64,000 bases of DNA from Aureliella sp046290675 (GTDB taxonomy: Bacteria > Planctomycetota > Planctomycetia > Pirellulales > Pirellulaceae), in the NCBI GenBank assembly GCA_046290675.1, contig JBKAHA010000005.1, positions 1-64,000 on the forward strand. The letters are read 5' to 3'. The translations under genes were made by a program, and so were the position numbers. The notes under the pieces were generated by a model. The model was not told the DNA's origin, made no database searches, and saw only the letters and a list, made by a program, of their open reading frames with translations. Of the stretch, positions 1 through 8,608 are shown piece by piece; positions within the stretch are counted from its first letter, which is position 1, and every line of letters begins with the position of its first letter.

Positions 1-5
1 TAGAG

Positions 6-54
6 TGTTACCCATGTCTCCGAACGACTGTTACCTATGTCCCCGGTCTGTACA
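6..54. repeat. Two imperfect direct repeats, likely end of an insertion sequence
   Basis: Two copies of a TGTTACCYATGTCYCCG core start at positions 6 and 29, a period of 23 bases, and the second runs on into GTCTGTACA. Tandem terminal repeats beginning with TGT are typical of the ends of IS21- and IS481-type elements. No transposase lies inside the window, so the rest of the element, if present, is to the left. The family assignment is from memory of such ends and is uncertain. Confidence 0.4.
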
Positions 55-136
55 GCCTGAGCGACGGGGAGGAATTCTTCCCAACTTTAAATTTTGATTT
101 GCCCTGGATTGCGAGTCTCCCTGACACCTGCGCACG

Positions 137-165
137 AAAAAACCCCGATTAGGATAACCGGGGGT
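137..165 (-). terminator. Rho-independent terminator of the 218-706 gene
   Basis: On the minus strand an ACCCC/GGGGT stem (142-146 with 161-165) closes a loop and is followed by a run of six T. It lies about 50 bases after the stop codon of the minus-strand gene at 218-706. Confidence 0.6.
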
Positions 166-217
166 GATTCGAGTTCTTTAACTTTGTTGGCCGGAGTCAT
201 CCGGGCTCGTTGGCGTG

Positions 218-706
218 CTAGACCAGGTTTTCTTCTGAGAACAGGTTTTCGAGCGAATCCTCGCAAGCATCGTCGCCCCCTTCGCTGGCTTCAGCAAGTT
301 CGTCTTCGACTTGCTGAATGCTGTCGATGAGCTGCTGCTCTTCTTCGGACAACTTGATGTATCCGAGGCTACGAACGACTTCGAGAATCTCACTGCAAGT
401 CGGGAACATGCGTCCGCTATCACGCTTGTAGTCGTCCATGGCTCGCATGAACCTAAGTTCTTCGTCGTTGTAATCACGCTCGCATGTGGTCGGATCGATC
501 TGACGGCGGCGTTGCTTTTTGCGTTTTGGCTGCGGTGCGTCTTCAGGGGCCTCCACGTTGAGGTCATCAACTTCACAGCTGCCTTCTTCACGACGATCGT
601 CTCTGCGGCGGTCGACCGTGATCTCTTGGTCGCCGGCAACCACCTCTGGGTGTTCAGAGTCATTTGTCGTAGTTGAAGCTGCTTTAGATTTCGTTGACTT
701 GGCCAT
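218..706 (-). CDS. Hypothetical protein with basic/acidic disordered N-terminus
   Basis: The 162-residue protein is not assigned to a family. Residues 1-70 are low in complexity, with Ser/Thr/Lys at the start, acidic stretches, and a basic patch PKRKKQRRR near residues 60-68. Residues 75-115 (YNDEELRFMRAMDDYKRD and the segment up to RSLGY) look like a compact helical domain, and the last 45 residues are strongly acidic. It has no signal peptide or membrane segment, so it is probably cytoplasmic. The mix of a basic patch and a short folded domain would fit a nucleic-acid-associated protein, but that is only a guess. A good terminator follows it, which supports a real single-gene unit. Confidence 0.6.
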   Translation of the reverse strand: MAKSTKSKAASTTTNDSEHPEVVAGDQEITVDRRRDDRREEGSCEVDDLNVEAPEDAPQPKRKKQRRRQIDPTTCERDYNDEELRFMRAMDDYKRDSGRMFPTCSEILEVVRSLGYIKLSEEEQQLIDSIQQVEDELAEASEGGDDACEDSLENLFSEENLV

Positions 707-1157
707 TGGAACCCCCGAAAAAACGCTGATAAGTCCGTAGAGCTGAAGCAGGTTGAATCAATTGTTTGCTTAGCTGGAAAAACTTACAGCTTGGGGGTGA
801 GTTTGCCGGTTTGAGTTTAGATTTTCATGTGGAGAATTCTTGACGCTCGCCGAAAGAATTCGGGATGATCTGGATGTGATGGTTAGGAGGGTGTGTAGGG
901 GCTCCTGCAGGGGTGGAAGTCGGGGGGGAGCAAAGGGTGACATTCGGATTTCTCGTTTGCCGCCTGTGGTAGATAGCATTCGGTCTGCCGCAGGTTACGG
1001 ATGCCTTGATGGCGGAGCTGGCTTTGCGTGGGTCGCGTTCTGGCCGAATTGCGGGTTTCACCAAGCAAAGCTCGGACGGAGCGCGATGGAGTGAATACAC
1101 TATGACGGCCTTTTGCACCGCGTCCTCTCTAGCCACAAGCCGCCGTAGATCGATTTC
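707..1157. other. Intergenic region, no gene recognised
   Basis: About 450 bases separate the divergent genes at 218-706 (-) and 1158-2135 (+), so promoters for both should lie here. The open frames on either strand have no recognisable domain, ribosome site or sensible composition. No clear -35/-10 pair or operator stands out. Confidence 0.5.
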
Positions 1158-2135
1158 ATGCTATCGCATCCAAATTTGTCGAAAAACTCGTTCTCCAAAA
1201 GTCGATTCTGGCTCGTCGTTTCACTTTGCCTTGCGTGGTTTTTGACGTTGTCGAGCGAGCGCGCACTCGCACAGTTGACCGTTCTGTCTGTCGGTAATCG
1301 GACATTGAAGTGGAAAGAGACTCAGCTCGATACGCTCGCTGCCCAGCTGAAGAGTGGGCAGATCGAAGGGCAGCTAAAGCAAGAGCTCGAAGCACAGATT
1401 CGCTGGCTCAAAGCATGGAAACCAAAGGATCTAAGCGATCAGCCACTGTGGACGGAGCCAACCGGCAAGGGACGCTACGTTGAGCCGACTCTCGACCCGA
1501 ACAAAAAAGCGAATGCGCTGCGGCAGAAGCTATTGGGCAAAGATGCGAGTCCGACGGTGAAAGAGACTAGGGCCCTGCAGAAGCTTCTGGCCGATCATCC
1601 GGGCGATATTGGGGTTCGCCAGCTCCATCTTCATTGGTTGGATCAACTTCAGTACCGAAAAGAGTATGCGGATGAAATCGCGGAAGCGGCCATCCGGTTG
1701 GCTGGACTTCTGGATCAAGTCAAACCTGCAACACGAGAGATTCAAGTTGCGAAGGCGTTCTGCTTGTATCGACGTGGACGCGCTCTCGCTTATCGAGAAT
1801 TGCCAGATGTGGTTGCGGAAGACCCGATTAAAGACCCGGAAGCACACGAGGCCGCCTTGCTTGGAACCCACTCCCAGCTCACTGAGTTGGTCGGAACGGG
1901 TAGGCCGGAGTTTATTTTGCTCGACATTCGGATCCTGAGACGAGATCGTTGGTATGGCCAAGCGCTCGCACTGCTTGAAAGCAATGGAGCCCTGATACAG
2001 GAAAAATGGTTTTTGAAAAAACGCCGTGATCTGTTGAAGGAGCTGGGTTGGGAAGAACCCGCGCGGGAGGCGGCCGCCATTTATCGCGATGCGTACCCGG
2101 AGGAGGTGGCAAAGGAGGAAGCTTCGTCCTCATAG
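1158..2135 (+). CDS. Secreted helical protein of unknown function
   Basis: The 325-residue protein has an N-terminal signal sequence: basic residues to about 16, a hydrophobic stretch WLVVSLCLAWFLTL, and a likely cleavage site after ERALA near residue 38. The rest is rich in charged helices, with paired-helix segments at about 130-310 (ALQKLLADHPGDIG, AAIRLAGLLDQ, ALALLESNGALI, AAAIYRDAYPEE) that resemble TPR-like repeats. No catalytic motif was seen. An exported scaffold-type protein is the most that can be said. A hairpin terminator at 2339-2366 lies between it and the nqr operon, so it is transcribed separately. Confidence 0.65.
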   Translation: MLSHPNLSKNSFSKSRFWLVVSLCLAWFLTLSSERALAQLTVLSVGNRTLKWKETQLDTLAAQLKSGQIEGQLKQELEAQIRWLKAWKPKDLSDQPLWTEPTGKGRYVEPTLDPNKKANALRQKLLGKDASPTVKETRALQKLLADHPGDIGVRQLHLHWLDQLQYRKEYADEIAEAAIRLAGLLDQVKPATREIQVAKAFCLYRRGRALAYRELPDVVAEDPIKDPEAHEAALLGTHSQLTELVGTGRPEFILLDIRILRRDRWYGQALALLESNGALIQEKWFLKKRRDLLKELGWEEPAREAAAIYRDAYPEEVAKEEASSS

Positions 2136-2338
2136 TGGGTCTCAGGGCCATTAGGTCCCCGGGAGGGTCGATCTGTCTCCCTTCTTCTGGGCGGCAGAAA
2201 TACTGTTGCTCCGAAGTCTCTTTTTTCGATAACCCATGATGCCATTCGCTCCACGCACGGTACTGCCAACGGGCGTGAATTAGCGAGAATATGGCGTTGT
2301 CAGAAGCTGCCAACGCCGTCATATTGAGTGTGTTGATG

Positions 2339-2372
2339 ATCCCGCTGCGATCTTTTGCCGCGGGATTATTTT
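2339..2372 (+). terminator. Hairpin terminator before the nqr operon
   Basis: A 7-bp stem ATCCCGC (2339-2345) pairs with GCGGGAT (2360-2366) and is followed by TATTTT. It lies 200 bases after the stop of the 1158-2135 gene and 110 bases before nqrA, and probably separates the two units. Confidence 0.5.
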
Positions 2373-2382
2373 CGGCAATTGC

Positions 2383-2400
2383 TTGTGAAAGTTTTCACAA
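2383..2400. promoter_or_regulatory. Perfect inverted repeat upstream of nqrA, candidate operator
   Basis: TTGTGAAA (2383-2390) and TTTCACAA (2393-2400) form an 8-bp perfect inverted repeat around a GT centre, about 80 bases before the nqrA start. It has no T-run, so a dimeric regulator site is more likely than a terminator. The half-site TGTGA resembles CRP/FNR-type sites, but the 2-base centre is shorter than the usual spacing, so no regulator is named. Confidence 0.35.
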
Positions 2401-2481
2401 AGTCGCAGTTTTTGCGGTAGTGTTTGGTTCAGATCCCAAGTTGTCTGCCGCTGCTGGAAGAGATAAGCGAAAGAAGAAACC

Positions 2482-3858
2482 ATGGTGGAACGGTTCGAAA
2501 TCGGTCGAGGGTTAGAAGTCCCGATTGATGGGGAGCCCCTTCAGCAAGGGGATGGCAGCGGCGCGGCAGCTGAGCTGAAAGAGGTTGGCCAGGTTGCTTT
2601 GGTTGCTGATGACTACATCGGGATGCGGCCAACTTTGCTCGTCTCCGAAGGAGATCGAGTCGAGCTAGGTCAGCCGGTTTTCACCGATAAGAAAACCGAA
2701 GGCGTCGTTTTTACTGCGCCCGCGACGGGTAAGGTTGTTTCGATCAACCGCGGTGAAAAGCGAGCTTTTCAGTCATTGATTATCGATAAGGAAGGTGAGC
2801 AGAAGAGCCGTGATTTCGGGAGCGTGGACGCAGCTACCTTGAGTTCACTCGGTCGCGACGCCGTTACTGAGAAGTTAGTCGACTCCGGGCTTTGGACGTC
2901 GATTCGAATGCGTCCATTTAGTAAGGTGCCTTCGCCGGCGGCCGAACTGCCGGAAGCTATTTTTGTCACTGCCACAGACACCAATCCACTCGCCGTACGT
3001 CCAGAATCCGTTATCGCCGAGAATGCTGAGAGTTTTCAATACGGTTTGGAGGTCTTGCTGAATTTGACCGAAGGCGACGTTTTCGTCTGCCGAGCTCCGA
3101 ATGCGGAGACGCCAGGGCAGATGATGAATCGTGTTCGCGTCGCCGAGTTTGACGGCCCGCACCCAGCCGGATTGGTTGGGACCCACATGCACTTTCTTAA
3201 GCCTGCAACGTTGGGAAGGGTGAACTGGTACATCAATTACCAAGATGTGATCGCTATTGGCCGTCTTTTCGTGACTGGTGAACTCGATCTTGTCCGTACG
3301 GTAAGCCTAGCAGGGCCTGCCGTGAATAAACCGCGGTATGTACAGACTCAAGTCGGTGCCTCACTGGCTCAGCTCGTCGACGGCGAATTAGCTGAAGGTG
3401 ACAACCGGGTTGTATCCGGGTCGGTCCTTTGCGGACGAACGTGTGAAGGAGTGACCGGTTACTTGGGTCGCTATCATCTCCAGATCTCTTGCCTTGCTGA
3501 AGGTCACGAAAGAGAGCTGTTCGGGTGGCAAATGCCGGGCTTTGATAAGTTCTCTGTGACCAGGGCATTTGCTTCTGCTTGGCAAGGTGCGAAACGGTTT
3601 GCATTGACTACTAGTACTGGTGGCAGCGAGCGGGCCATGGTTCCGATTGGGACTTATGAGCGTGTGATGCCGTTGGACCTGATCGCCACGCCTCTGTTGC
3701 GAGCACTGATCTCAAGAGACACTGCGTCGGCACAGGAGCTGGGTTGCCTCGAGTTAGATGAGGAGGACTTAGGTCTCTGTACCTTTGTGTGTCCCGGTAA
3801 GTACGAATACGGCGAAATCTTGCGTGACAATCTCTTGAAGATTGAAAAAGAGGGTTAA
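2482..3858 (+). CDS. nqrA: Na+-translocating NADH:quinone reductase subunit A
   Basis: NqrA is the peripheral cytoplasmic subunit of the Na+-NQR complex, which oxidises NADH, reduces quinone and pumps Na+. The 458-residue protein is close to the family length of about 450. The N-terminus has the family pattern: GRGLEVPIDGEP, then DDYIGMRPTLLVSEGDRV, DKKTEGVVFTAPATG and NRGEKRAFQSL. The C-terminal CTFVCPGKYEYG segment is also typical. It is the first gene of nqrABCDEF and ends 8 bases before nqrB. The ATG at 2482 gives the normal N-terminus; the ribosome site before it is only an A/G-rich run. Confidence 0.97.
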   Translation: MVERFEIGRGLEVPIDGEPLQQGDGSGAAAELKEVGQVALVADDYIGMRPTLLVSEGDRVELGQPVFTDKKTEGVVFTAPATGKVVSINRGEKRAFQSLIIDKEGEQKSRDFGSVDAATLSSLGRDAVTEKLVDSGLWTSIRMRPFSKVPSPAAELPEAIFVTATDTNPLAVRPESVIAENAESFQYGLEVLLNLTEGDVFVCRAPNAETPGQMMNRVRVAEFDGPHPAGLVGTHMHFLKPATLGRVNWYINYQDVIAIGRLFVTGELDLVRTVSLAGPAVNKPRYVQTQVGASLAQLVDGELAEGDNRVVSGSVLCGRTCEGVTGYLGRYHLQISCLAEGHERELFGWQMPGFDKFSVTRAFASAWQGAKRFALTTSTGGSERAMVPIGTYERVMPLDLIATPLLRALISRDTASAQELGCLELDEEDLGLCTFVCPGKYEYGEILRDNLLKIEKEG

Positions 3859-3866
3859 GAACAACC

Positions 3867-5216
3867 ATGAAATTCTTGCGTAATACGCTCGATAAACTTC
3901 ACCCGCTGTTCGATAAAGGCGGGAAGCTCGAGAAGCTGTATCCGCTTTACGAGGCGGGGGACACCTTCTTGTATACGCCTGGCGAGGTCACGAAGGGTAA
4001 GACTCACGTCCGGGACGCGCTTGATCTTAAGCGGATGATGATTATGGTCGTCGTCGCTTTGGTCCCTTGCGTTTTGATGGCGTTTTGGAACACGGGCTAC
4101 CAAGCCAACTTGGCGATTGCGGCCATGGAAGAAGCTGGGCTTCAGCCGCATTTCGATTGGCACGATACGATCCATAAAGCTCTCGGGCTCGGGCACGATC
4201 CGGGAAGCTTTCTGGATAACTTTGTCTACGGTGCCATCTTCTTCATGCCGGTTTACATTGTCTGCATGACGGCGGGTGGTATTTGCGAAGTGATCTTCAG
4301 TATCATTCGCGGCCACGAGGTCAATGAAGGGTTCTTGGTTTCGGGGCTTCTTTTTCCACTAACTTTGCCGCCCGCAATCCCACTGTGGCAAGTTGCCGTT
4401 GGGATCATGTTTGGTGTTGTCGTCGGGAAGGAAATCTTTGGGGGTACCGGGCGTAACTTCCTGAATCCGGCACTCACGGCTCGTGCTTTTCTCTACTTTG
4501 CATACGCTGGGCAGATCAGTGGTGACAAGGTCTGGACAGCAGCTCAAGTCGCGACAACAACGGCTGTTGACGGTGCTGAGAAGATTGCCGTTGATGGTTA
4601 CTCGGGAGCGACAGCGCTAGGGCAGCTTGCTGCGACCACTCCAACTGTGATGGCCAACCAGGGCTATTCCAGCCCGATGGAATCACTCTCCACGATCGCT
4701 ACCTCGGCTTCGAATGCGTCGGAGCAAGTCGCGACTTCCTCGATTACGTTCCTCAGCTCGTTCCTGGGTACGATCCCGGGTTCGATGGGCGAGACAAGCG
4801 TTTTGGCTTGCATCATCGGGGCAGCCATCTTGATCATGACCGGTATCGGTTCCTGGCGAATCATGGCGGGTGTTTGCTTGGGCGGCCTCCTGTTTTCCTC
4901 GCTTCTATACATCGTGGGCAGCGAGACGAACCCGATGTTCGGCATCCCGCCCTGGTGGCATTTTGTTATCGGAGGGTTTGCGTTCGGGACCGTCTTTATG
5001 GCAACGGATCCGGTGAGTGCTTCGATGACGGAAACCGGAAAATGGTTCTATGGTGCGCTCATCGGTGCGATGACCATTCTGATTCGGGCGATCAATCCAG
5101 CGTTCCCAGAAGGGATCATGCTGGCAATCCTATTTGGAAATGTCTTTGCTCCATTGATCGACTACTTTGTCGTTCAGGCCAACGTGAAACGGAGGGCTGC
5201 CCGCTATGCCGCCTAA
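3867..5216 (+). CDS. nqrB: Na+-translocating NADH:quinone reductase subunit B
   Basis: NqrB is a multi-pass inner-membrane subunit that carries a covalently bound FMN. The 449-residue sequence has a short amphipathic N-terminus followed by about ten hydrophobic segments. The flavinylation motif YSGATALG puts the FMN-accepting threonine at residue 249. The helix KEIFGGTGRNFLNPALTARAFLYFAY is typical of the family. It also has a 40-residue Thr/Ser-rich periplasmic stretch around residues 250-300. The stop overlaps the nqrC start, which suggests translational coupling. The neighbouring apbE would supply the FMN transfer. Confidence 0.97.
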   Translation: MKFLRNTLDKLHPLFDKGGKLEKLYPLYEAGDTFLYTPGEVTKGKTHVRDALDLKRMMIMVVVALVPCVLMAFWNTGYQANLAIAAMEEAGLQPHFDWHDTIHKALGLGHDPGSFLDNFVYGAIFFMPVYIVCMTAGGICEVIFSIIRGHEVNEGFLVSGLLFPLTLPPAIPLWQVAVGIMFGVVVGKEIFGGTGRNFLNPALTARAFLYFAYAGQISGDKVWTAAQVATTTAVDGAEKIAVDGYSGATALGQLAATTPTVMANQGYSSPMESLSTIATSASNASEQVATSSITFLSSFLGTIPGSMGETSVLACIIGAAILIMTGIGSWRIMAGVCLGGLLFSSLLYIVGSETNPMFGIPPWWHFVIGGFAFGTVFMATDPVSASMTETGKWFYGALIGAMTILIRAINPAFPEGIMLAILFGNVFAPLIDYFVVQANVKRRAARYAA

Positions 5217-6033
5217 AGACTCCATTGCGAATACCTTTTTGGTCTCCCTGGTGCTATGCGTCGTTTGCTCGCTGCTAGTCAGCAGTGCTGCCGTGGCACT
5301 AAAGCCAATCCAGGAGAAGAATAAGGTCCTGGATCGCCAGAAGAACATCATTGCTGCTGCTGGGTTGGCCGAGGATCCGAGTGTTCTATCTGCAAGTGAG
5401 ATCGAAGAGATTTTCGCTTCGAAGGTCCAGCCAATGTTGCTGGATTTGGAAACGGGAGAAACAGAAGACGACGACCCGGCTTTTGATCCACGCAAGGCTG
5501 CCAAAGATCCAGAGCAAAATACGGCAATCGAAGGTGCCTTCGACATCGGTCAGGCAAACCGCGAGAAGAAGACCCGTGTCTATCTTGTGAATGGCGATAA
5601 CGGCGAGCTCGAGCAAGTTGTGCTGCCCATTTACGGCATGGGCCTCTGGTCAACTTTGTACGGCTACATCGCAGTCGATCGAGATCTGACCACCATTACT
5701 GGTTTAACGTACTATGAGCACGCCGAAACGCCGGGGCTCGGTGGTGAGGTTGAGAACCCGACTTGGAAAGCCAAGTGGGTCGGTAAGAAGGTGTTCGGCG
5801 ATGGTGTCGTTATTGCAGATGCGACGAACGACGACATCAAAGTAGGCGTCGCGAAAGGAGCACCGACACCCGAGAACCAGCCTTATCAAGTCGACGGACT
5901 TTCTGGTGCTACGATCACCAGTCGCGGTGTGGATTCAATGCTCAAGTATTGGTTCAGTGATGAGGGCTTTGGCCCTTATCTGAAGAAATTGGCCTCTCAG
6001 CAAGGAGCCTCCGATGGCAGCGCCAACAGCTAA
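5206..6033 (+). CDS. nqrC: Na+-translocating NADH:quinone reductase subunit C
   Basis: NqrC is anchored by one N-terminal membrane helix (residues about 8-30, NTFLVSLVLCVVCSLLVSSA) and carries the second covalent FMN. The motif LSGATITS puts the modified threonine at residue 236. Upstream segments GYIAVDRDLTTITGLTYYEHAETPGLG fit the FMN-binding domain. The 275-residue length is normal, apart from an acidic insert near residues 80-110 (TGETEDDDPAFDP). The ATG at 5206 follows a GGAGGG site and overlaps the end of nqrB by 11 bases. The 3' end overlaps nqrD by 20 bases. Confidence 0.96.
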   Translation: MPPKDSIANTFLVSLVLCVVCSLLVSSAAVALKPIQEKNKVLDRQKNIIAAAGLAEDPSVLSASEIEEIFASKVQPMLLDLETGETEDDDPAFDPRKAAKDPEQNTAIEGAFDIGQANREKKTRVYLVNGDNGELEQVVLPIYGMGLWSTLYGYIAVDRDLTTITGLTYYEHAETPGLGGEVENPTWKAKWVGKKVFGDGVVIADATNDDIKVGVAKGAPTPENQPYQVDGLSGATITSRGVDSMLKYWFSDEGFGPYLKKLASQQGASDGSANS

Positions 6034-6643
6034 AGAAGTTTTGCTGAAGCCGATCTTCGATAATAATCCGATCGGCCTTCAGATTTTGGGTATTTGTTCT
6101 GCGTTAGCCGTAACAACCCAAATGTCGACCTCGCTGGTAATGAGCATTGCCGTCATCGCGGTGACGGGATGTGCGAGTGCATCCGTTTCTCTGATTCGGC
6201 ATCGAATTCCGAGTAGCATCCGGATCATTGTTCAAATGGTCGTTATCGCATCTCTGGTGATTTTGGTTGACCAAATTCTGAAGGCGTTCCTCTTCGACAT
6301 TAGTAAGAGGCTGAGTGTTTTCGTCGGTTTGATCATCACCAACTGCATTGTGATGGGGCGGGCCGAAGGATTCGCGATGAAGAACGATCCCAAGATGAGC
6401 TTCCTTGATGGGGTTGGGAACGGACTCGGGTACAGTTTCATCCTGCTTGCGGTTGCATTTTTCCGAGAGCTGTTTGGGTCCGGGAAACTCTTTGGCATAA
6501 CCATTTTGAACCCGCTGACGAATCCCGACGGTTGGTACAACCCAAATGGTTTGATGCTACTTTCGCCGAGTGCGTTTTTTATCATCGGCATCATCATTTG
6601 GGTGATCCGTACCTTCAAACCCGATCAAGTTGAGGAGGCATAA
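6014..6643 (+). CDS. nqrD: Na+-translocating NADH:quinone reductase subunit D
   Basis: NqrD is one of the two small, six-helix membrane subunits of NQR and is related to RnfE. The 209-residue protein has the family features LLKPIFDNNPIGLQILGICSAL at the start and an IITNCIVMGRAEGFAM segment in a membrane helix, whose cysteine is one of those proposed to bind the intramembrane Fe centre between NqrD and NqrE. The gene starts inside the end of nqrC and is followed by nqrE after 2 bases. Confidence 0.96.
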   Translation: MAAPTAKEVLLKPIFDNNPIGLQILGICSALAVTTQMSTSLVMSIAVIAVTGCASASVSLIRHRIPSSIRIIVQMVVIASLVILVDQILKAFLFDISKRLSVFVGLIITNCIVMGRAEGFAMKNDPKMSFLDGVGNGLGYSFILLAVAFFRELFGSGKLFGITILNPLTNPDGWYNPNGLMLLSPSAFFIIGIIIWVIRTFKPDQVEEA

Positions 6644-6645
6644 CA

Positions 6646-7269
6646 ATGTTGGAACACTACCTCAGTTTGTTTTTGAAGGCCGTTTTTGTTGAGAACCTGG
6701 CACTGACCTTTTTCTTGGGGATGTGCACCTTTCTTGCCGTTTCCAAAAATGTGAAGACGGCGATTGGACTCGGTATTGCCGTTATCGTTGTGCAATCGAT
6801 CACGATTCCAGTTAACAACCTGCTGTACCAGTTTGTTCTCAAAGAGGGGGCGTTGGCAGCCACTCTGGGAGACAGCAGCTACGCGAGTGTTGATCTCTCA
6901 TTTTTAGGTTTGATCACTTACATCGGAGTTATCGCCGCCAGTGTTCAGATTTTGGAAATGGTGTTGGACCGGTTCTTCCCGCCGCTTTACAACGCGCTCG
7001 GGATTTTTCTGCCGCTGATTACCGTGAACTGCGCCATTCTCGGCGGATCGTTGCTCATGGAGCAACGTGATTATGATTTCACCGAGTCGATTGTTTTCGG
7101 AGTGGGCTCTGGGTTTGGGTGGGCCCTTGCGGTTGTCGCATTGGCAGCCGTTCGTGAAAAGATGCGTTACAGCGATATTCCTGCAGGTCTTCGTGGCCTC
7201 GGAATCACGTTCATCACCGTCGGATTGATTGCTCTTGCCTTCATGGCATTTTCGGGTATTTCGCTTTAG
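6646..7269 (+). CDS. nqrE: Na+-translocating NADH:quinone reductase subunit E
   Basis: NqrE is the second six-helix membrane subunit and pairs with NqrD. The 207-residue protein begins LEHYLSLFLKAVFVENLALTFFLGMCTFLAVS, the classic NqrE start with a conserved Cys in the first helix. A second motif, TVNCAILGGSLL, carries the other conserved Cys. These cysteines are thought to coordinate the Fe centre in the membrane. The start follows GAGGAG at a normal distance. A 77-base gap with a strong hairpin separates it from nqrF. Confidence 0.96.
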   Translation: MLEHYLSLFLKAVFVENLALTFFLGMCTFLAVSKNVKTAIGLGIAVIVVQSITIPVNNLLYQFVLKEGALAATLGDSSYASVDLSFLGLITYIGVIAASVQILEMVLDRFFPPLYNALGIFLPLITVNCAILGGSLLMEQRDYDFTESIVFGVGSGFGWALAVVALAAVREKMRYSDIPAGLRGLGITFITVGLIALAFMAFSGISL

Positions 7270-7273
7270 GAAT

Positions 7274-7290
7274 ACCGGGAGCATCCCGGT
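7274..7290 (+). promoter_or_regulatory. Hairpin in the nqrE-nqrF gap
   Basis: ACCGGGA (7274-7280) and TCCCGGT (7284-7290) form a perfect 7-bp stem with a 3-base loop, 5 bases after the nqrE stop. It is not followed by T residues, so it is more likely an mRNA-stability or partial-attenuation element than a full terminator. This is the only sizeable gap inside nqrABCDEF. Confidence 0.4.
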
Positions 7291-7346
7291 GCTATGCAGC
7301 AACATTGAATGCTTTGATCAGGTTACTTACCTGGAGTAGATAAGAG

Positions 7347-8576
7347 ATGGGTATTGGAATTGTCGCACTTGGGGTCGCTGTCTTTACGGTGGTCGTTCTA
7401 GCGCTAGTAATCATCATCCTAGGAGCAAAGAAAGCCTTCGTTCCTTCTGGAGATGTGCAGCTGGAGATCAATGAAAGCAAGACGATCCAGGTGCCTGCAG
7501 GCGGTAAGCTCCTGGGAGCATTAGCTGATGAAGGAATCTTTGTCTCCAGCGCATGTGGTGGGGGTGGTACCTGTGCTCAATGTCTGGTCAAAGTAACCGA
7601 TGGTGGCGGAGAGATTCTGGAGACGGAAAAGTCCCACATTAACAATCGGGAAGCCAAAGAAGGCTACCGGCTGAGTTGCCAGGTAGCTGTGAAGCAAGAT
7701 ATGAAACTCGAAGTCCCACCTGAGGTCTTTGAGACGAAGAAGTGGGAATGCACCGTCCGCTCAAATGAGAATCGTGCGACGTTCATCAAAGAGCTCGTCC
7801 TCGAACTACCTGAAGGTGAAGAAGTCGACTTCAAGGCTGGCGGATACATCCAGATTGAATGTCCACCTCACACGGTTCACTACAAAGACTTCGATATCGA
7901 AGAAGAATTCCATGAGGACTGGGATACCTACGATGTTTGGCGGTATGTGTCGAAAGTAGACGAGCCCGTTATCCGTGCGTATTCCATGGCGAATTACCCG
8001 GGTGAAAAAGGGATCATCATGCTCAATGTGCGTGTGGCTTCGCCACCGCCTCGAGCCCCGGAAGGGACTCCTCCGGGCAAAATGAGCTCTTACATTTTCA
8101 GTCTGAAGCCGGGTGACAAGGTAACCATTTCCGGGCCCTACGGTGAGTTCTTTATCAAAGACACCAAGGCAGAGATGGTCTACATCGGTGGGGGCGCCGG
8201 TATGGCACCTCTGCGAAGCCACATTTTTGAGCTGTTCCGCAACAGGAAGACCGATCGAAAGGTCAGCTACTGGTACGGGGGACGTAGTTCACGCGAATTG
8301 TTCTATATCGACCACTTCCGCGAGATCGAGAAGGACTTCCCGAATTTCAAGTTCAACATCGCGCTCTCGGAGCCCAAGGAAGAAGACAACTGGGATGGAT
8401 ACGTTGGTTTTATCCACCAGGTCGTCCAGCAGAACTATCTGGACGATCACCCGGCTCCCGAAGACATCGAGTACTACCTCTGTGGCCCACCGATGATGAA
8501 TGCAGCCGTCTTTAAAATGCTAGACGATCTTGGCGTAGAGCCAGAGAATATCGCTTACGACGACTTCGGCGGTTAA
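7347..8576 (+). CDS. nqrF: Na+-translocating NADH:quinone reductase subunit F
   Basis: NqrF is the electron entry subunit: it oxidises NADH through FAD and passes electrons to a 2Fe-2S centre. The 409 residues show, in order, one N-terminal membrane helix (about 3-27), a ferredoxin domain with the cluster cysteines C70, C76, C79 and C111, an FAD-binding motif RAYSMANYPGE, the NADH-binding loop GGGAGMAPLRS, and the terminal YYLCGPPMM segment. The cysteine numbers equal those recalled for the Vibrio cholerae protein. It closes the nqr structural genes and is followed after 32 bases by apbE. Confidence 0.97.
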   Translation: MGIGIVALGVAVFTVVVLALVIIILGAKKAFVPSGDVQLEINESKTIQVPAGGKLLGALADEGIFVSSACGGGGTCAQCLVKVTDGGGEILETEKSHINNREAKEGYRLSCQVAVKQDMKLEVPPEVFETKKWECTVRSNENRATFIKELVLELPEGEEVDFKAGGYIQIECPPHTVHYKDFDIEEEFHEDWDTYDVWRYVSKVDEPVIRAYSMANYPGEKGIIMLNVRVASPPPRAPEGTPPGKMSSYIFSLKPGDKVTISGPYGEFFIKDTKAEMVYIGGGAGMAPLRSHIFELFRNRKTDRKVSYWYGGRSSRELFYIDHFREIEKDFPNFKFNIALSEPKEEDNWDGYVGFIHQVVQQNYLDDHPAPEDIEYYLCGPPMMNAAVFKMLDDLGVEPENIAYDDFGG

Positions 8577-8608
8577 GGGTTCGTTTCAAACCGAGGGGGA
8601 GTAGGAGC

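Noticed and set aside
178..663. 161-codon minus-strand open frame overlapping the 218-706 gene
   Set aside because: It is an alternative frame of the same strand with Ser/Thr/Lys-rich, non-domain-like composition. The 218-706 frame is better formed and matches the terminator position.
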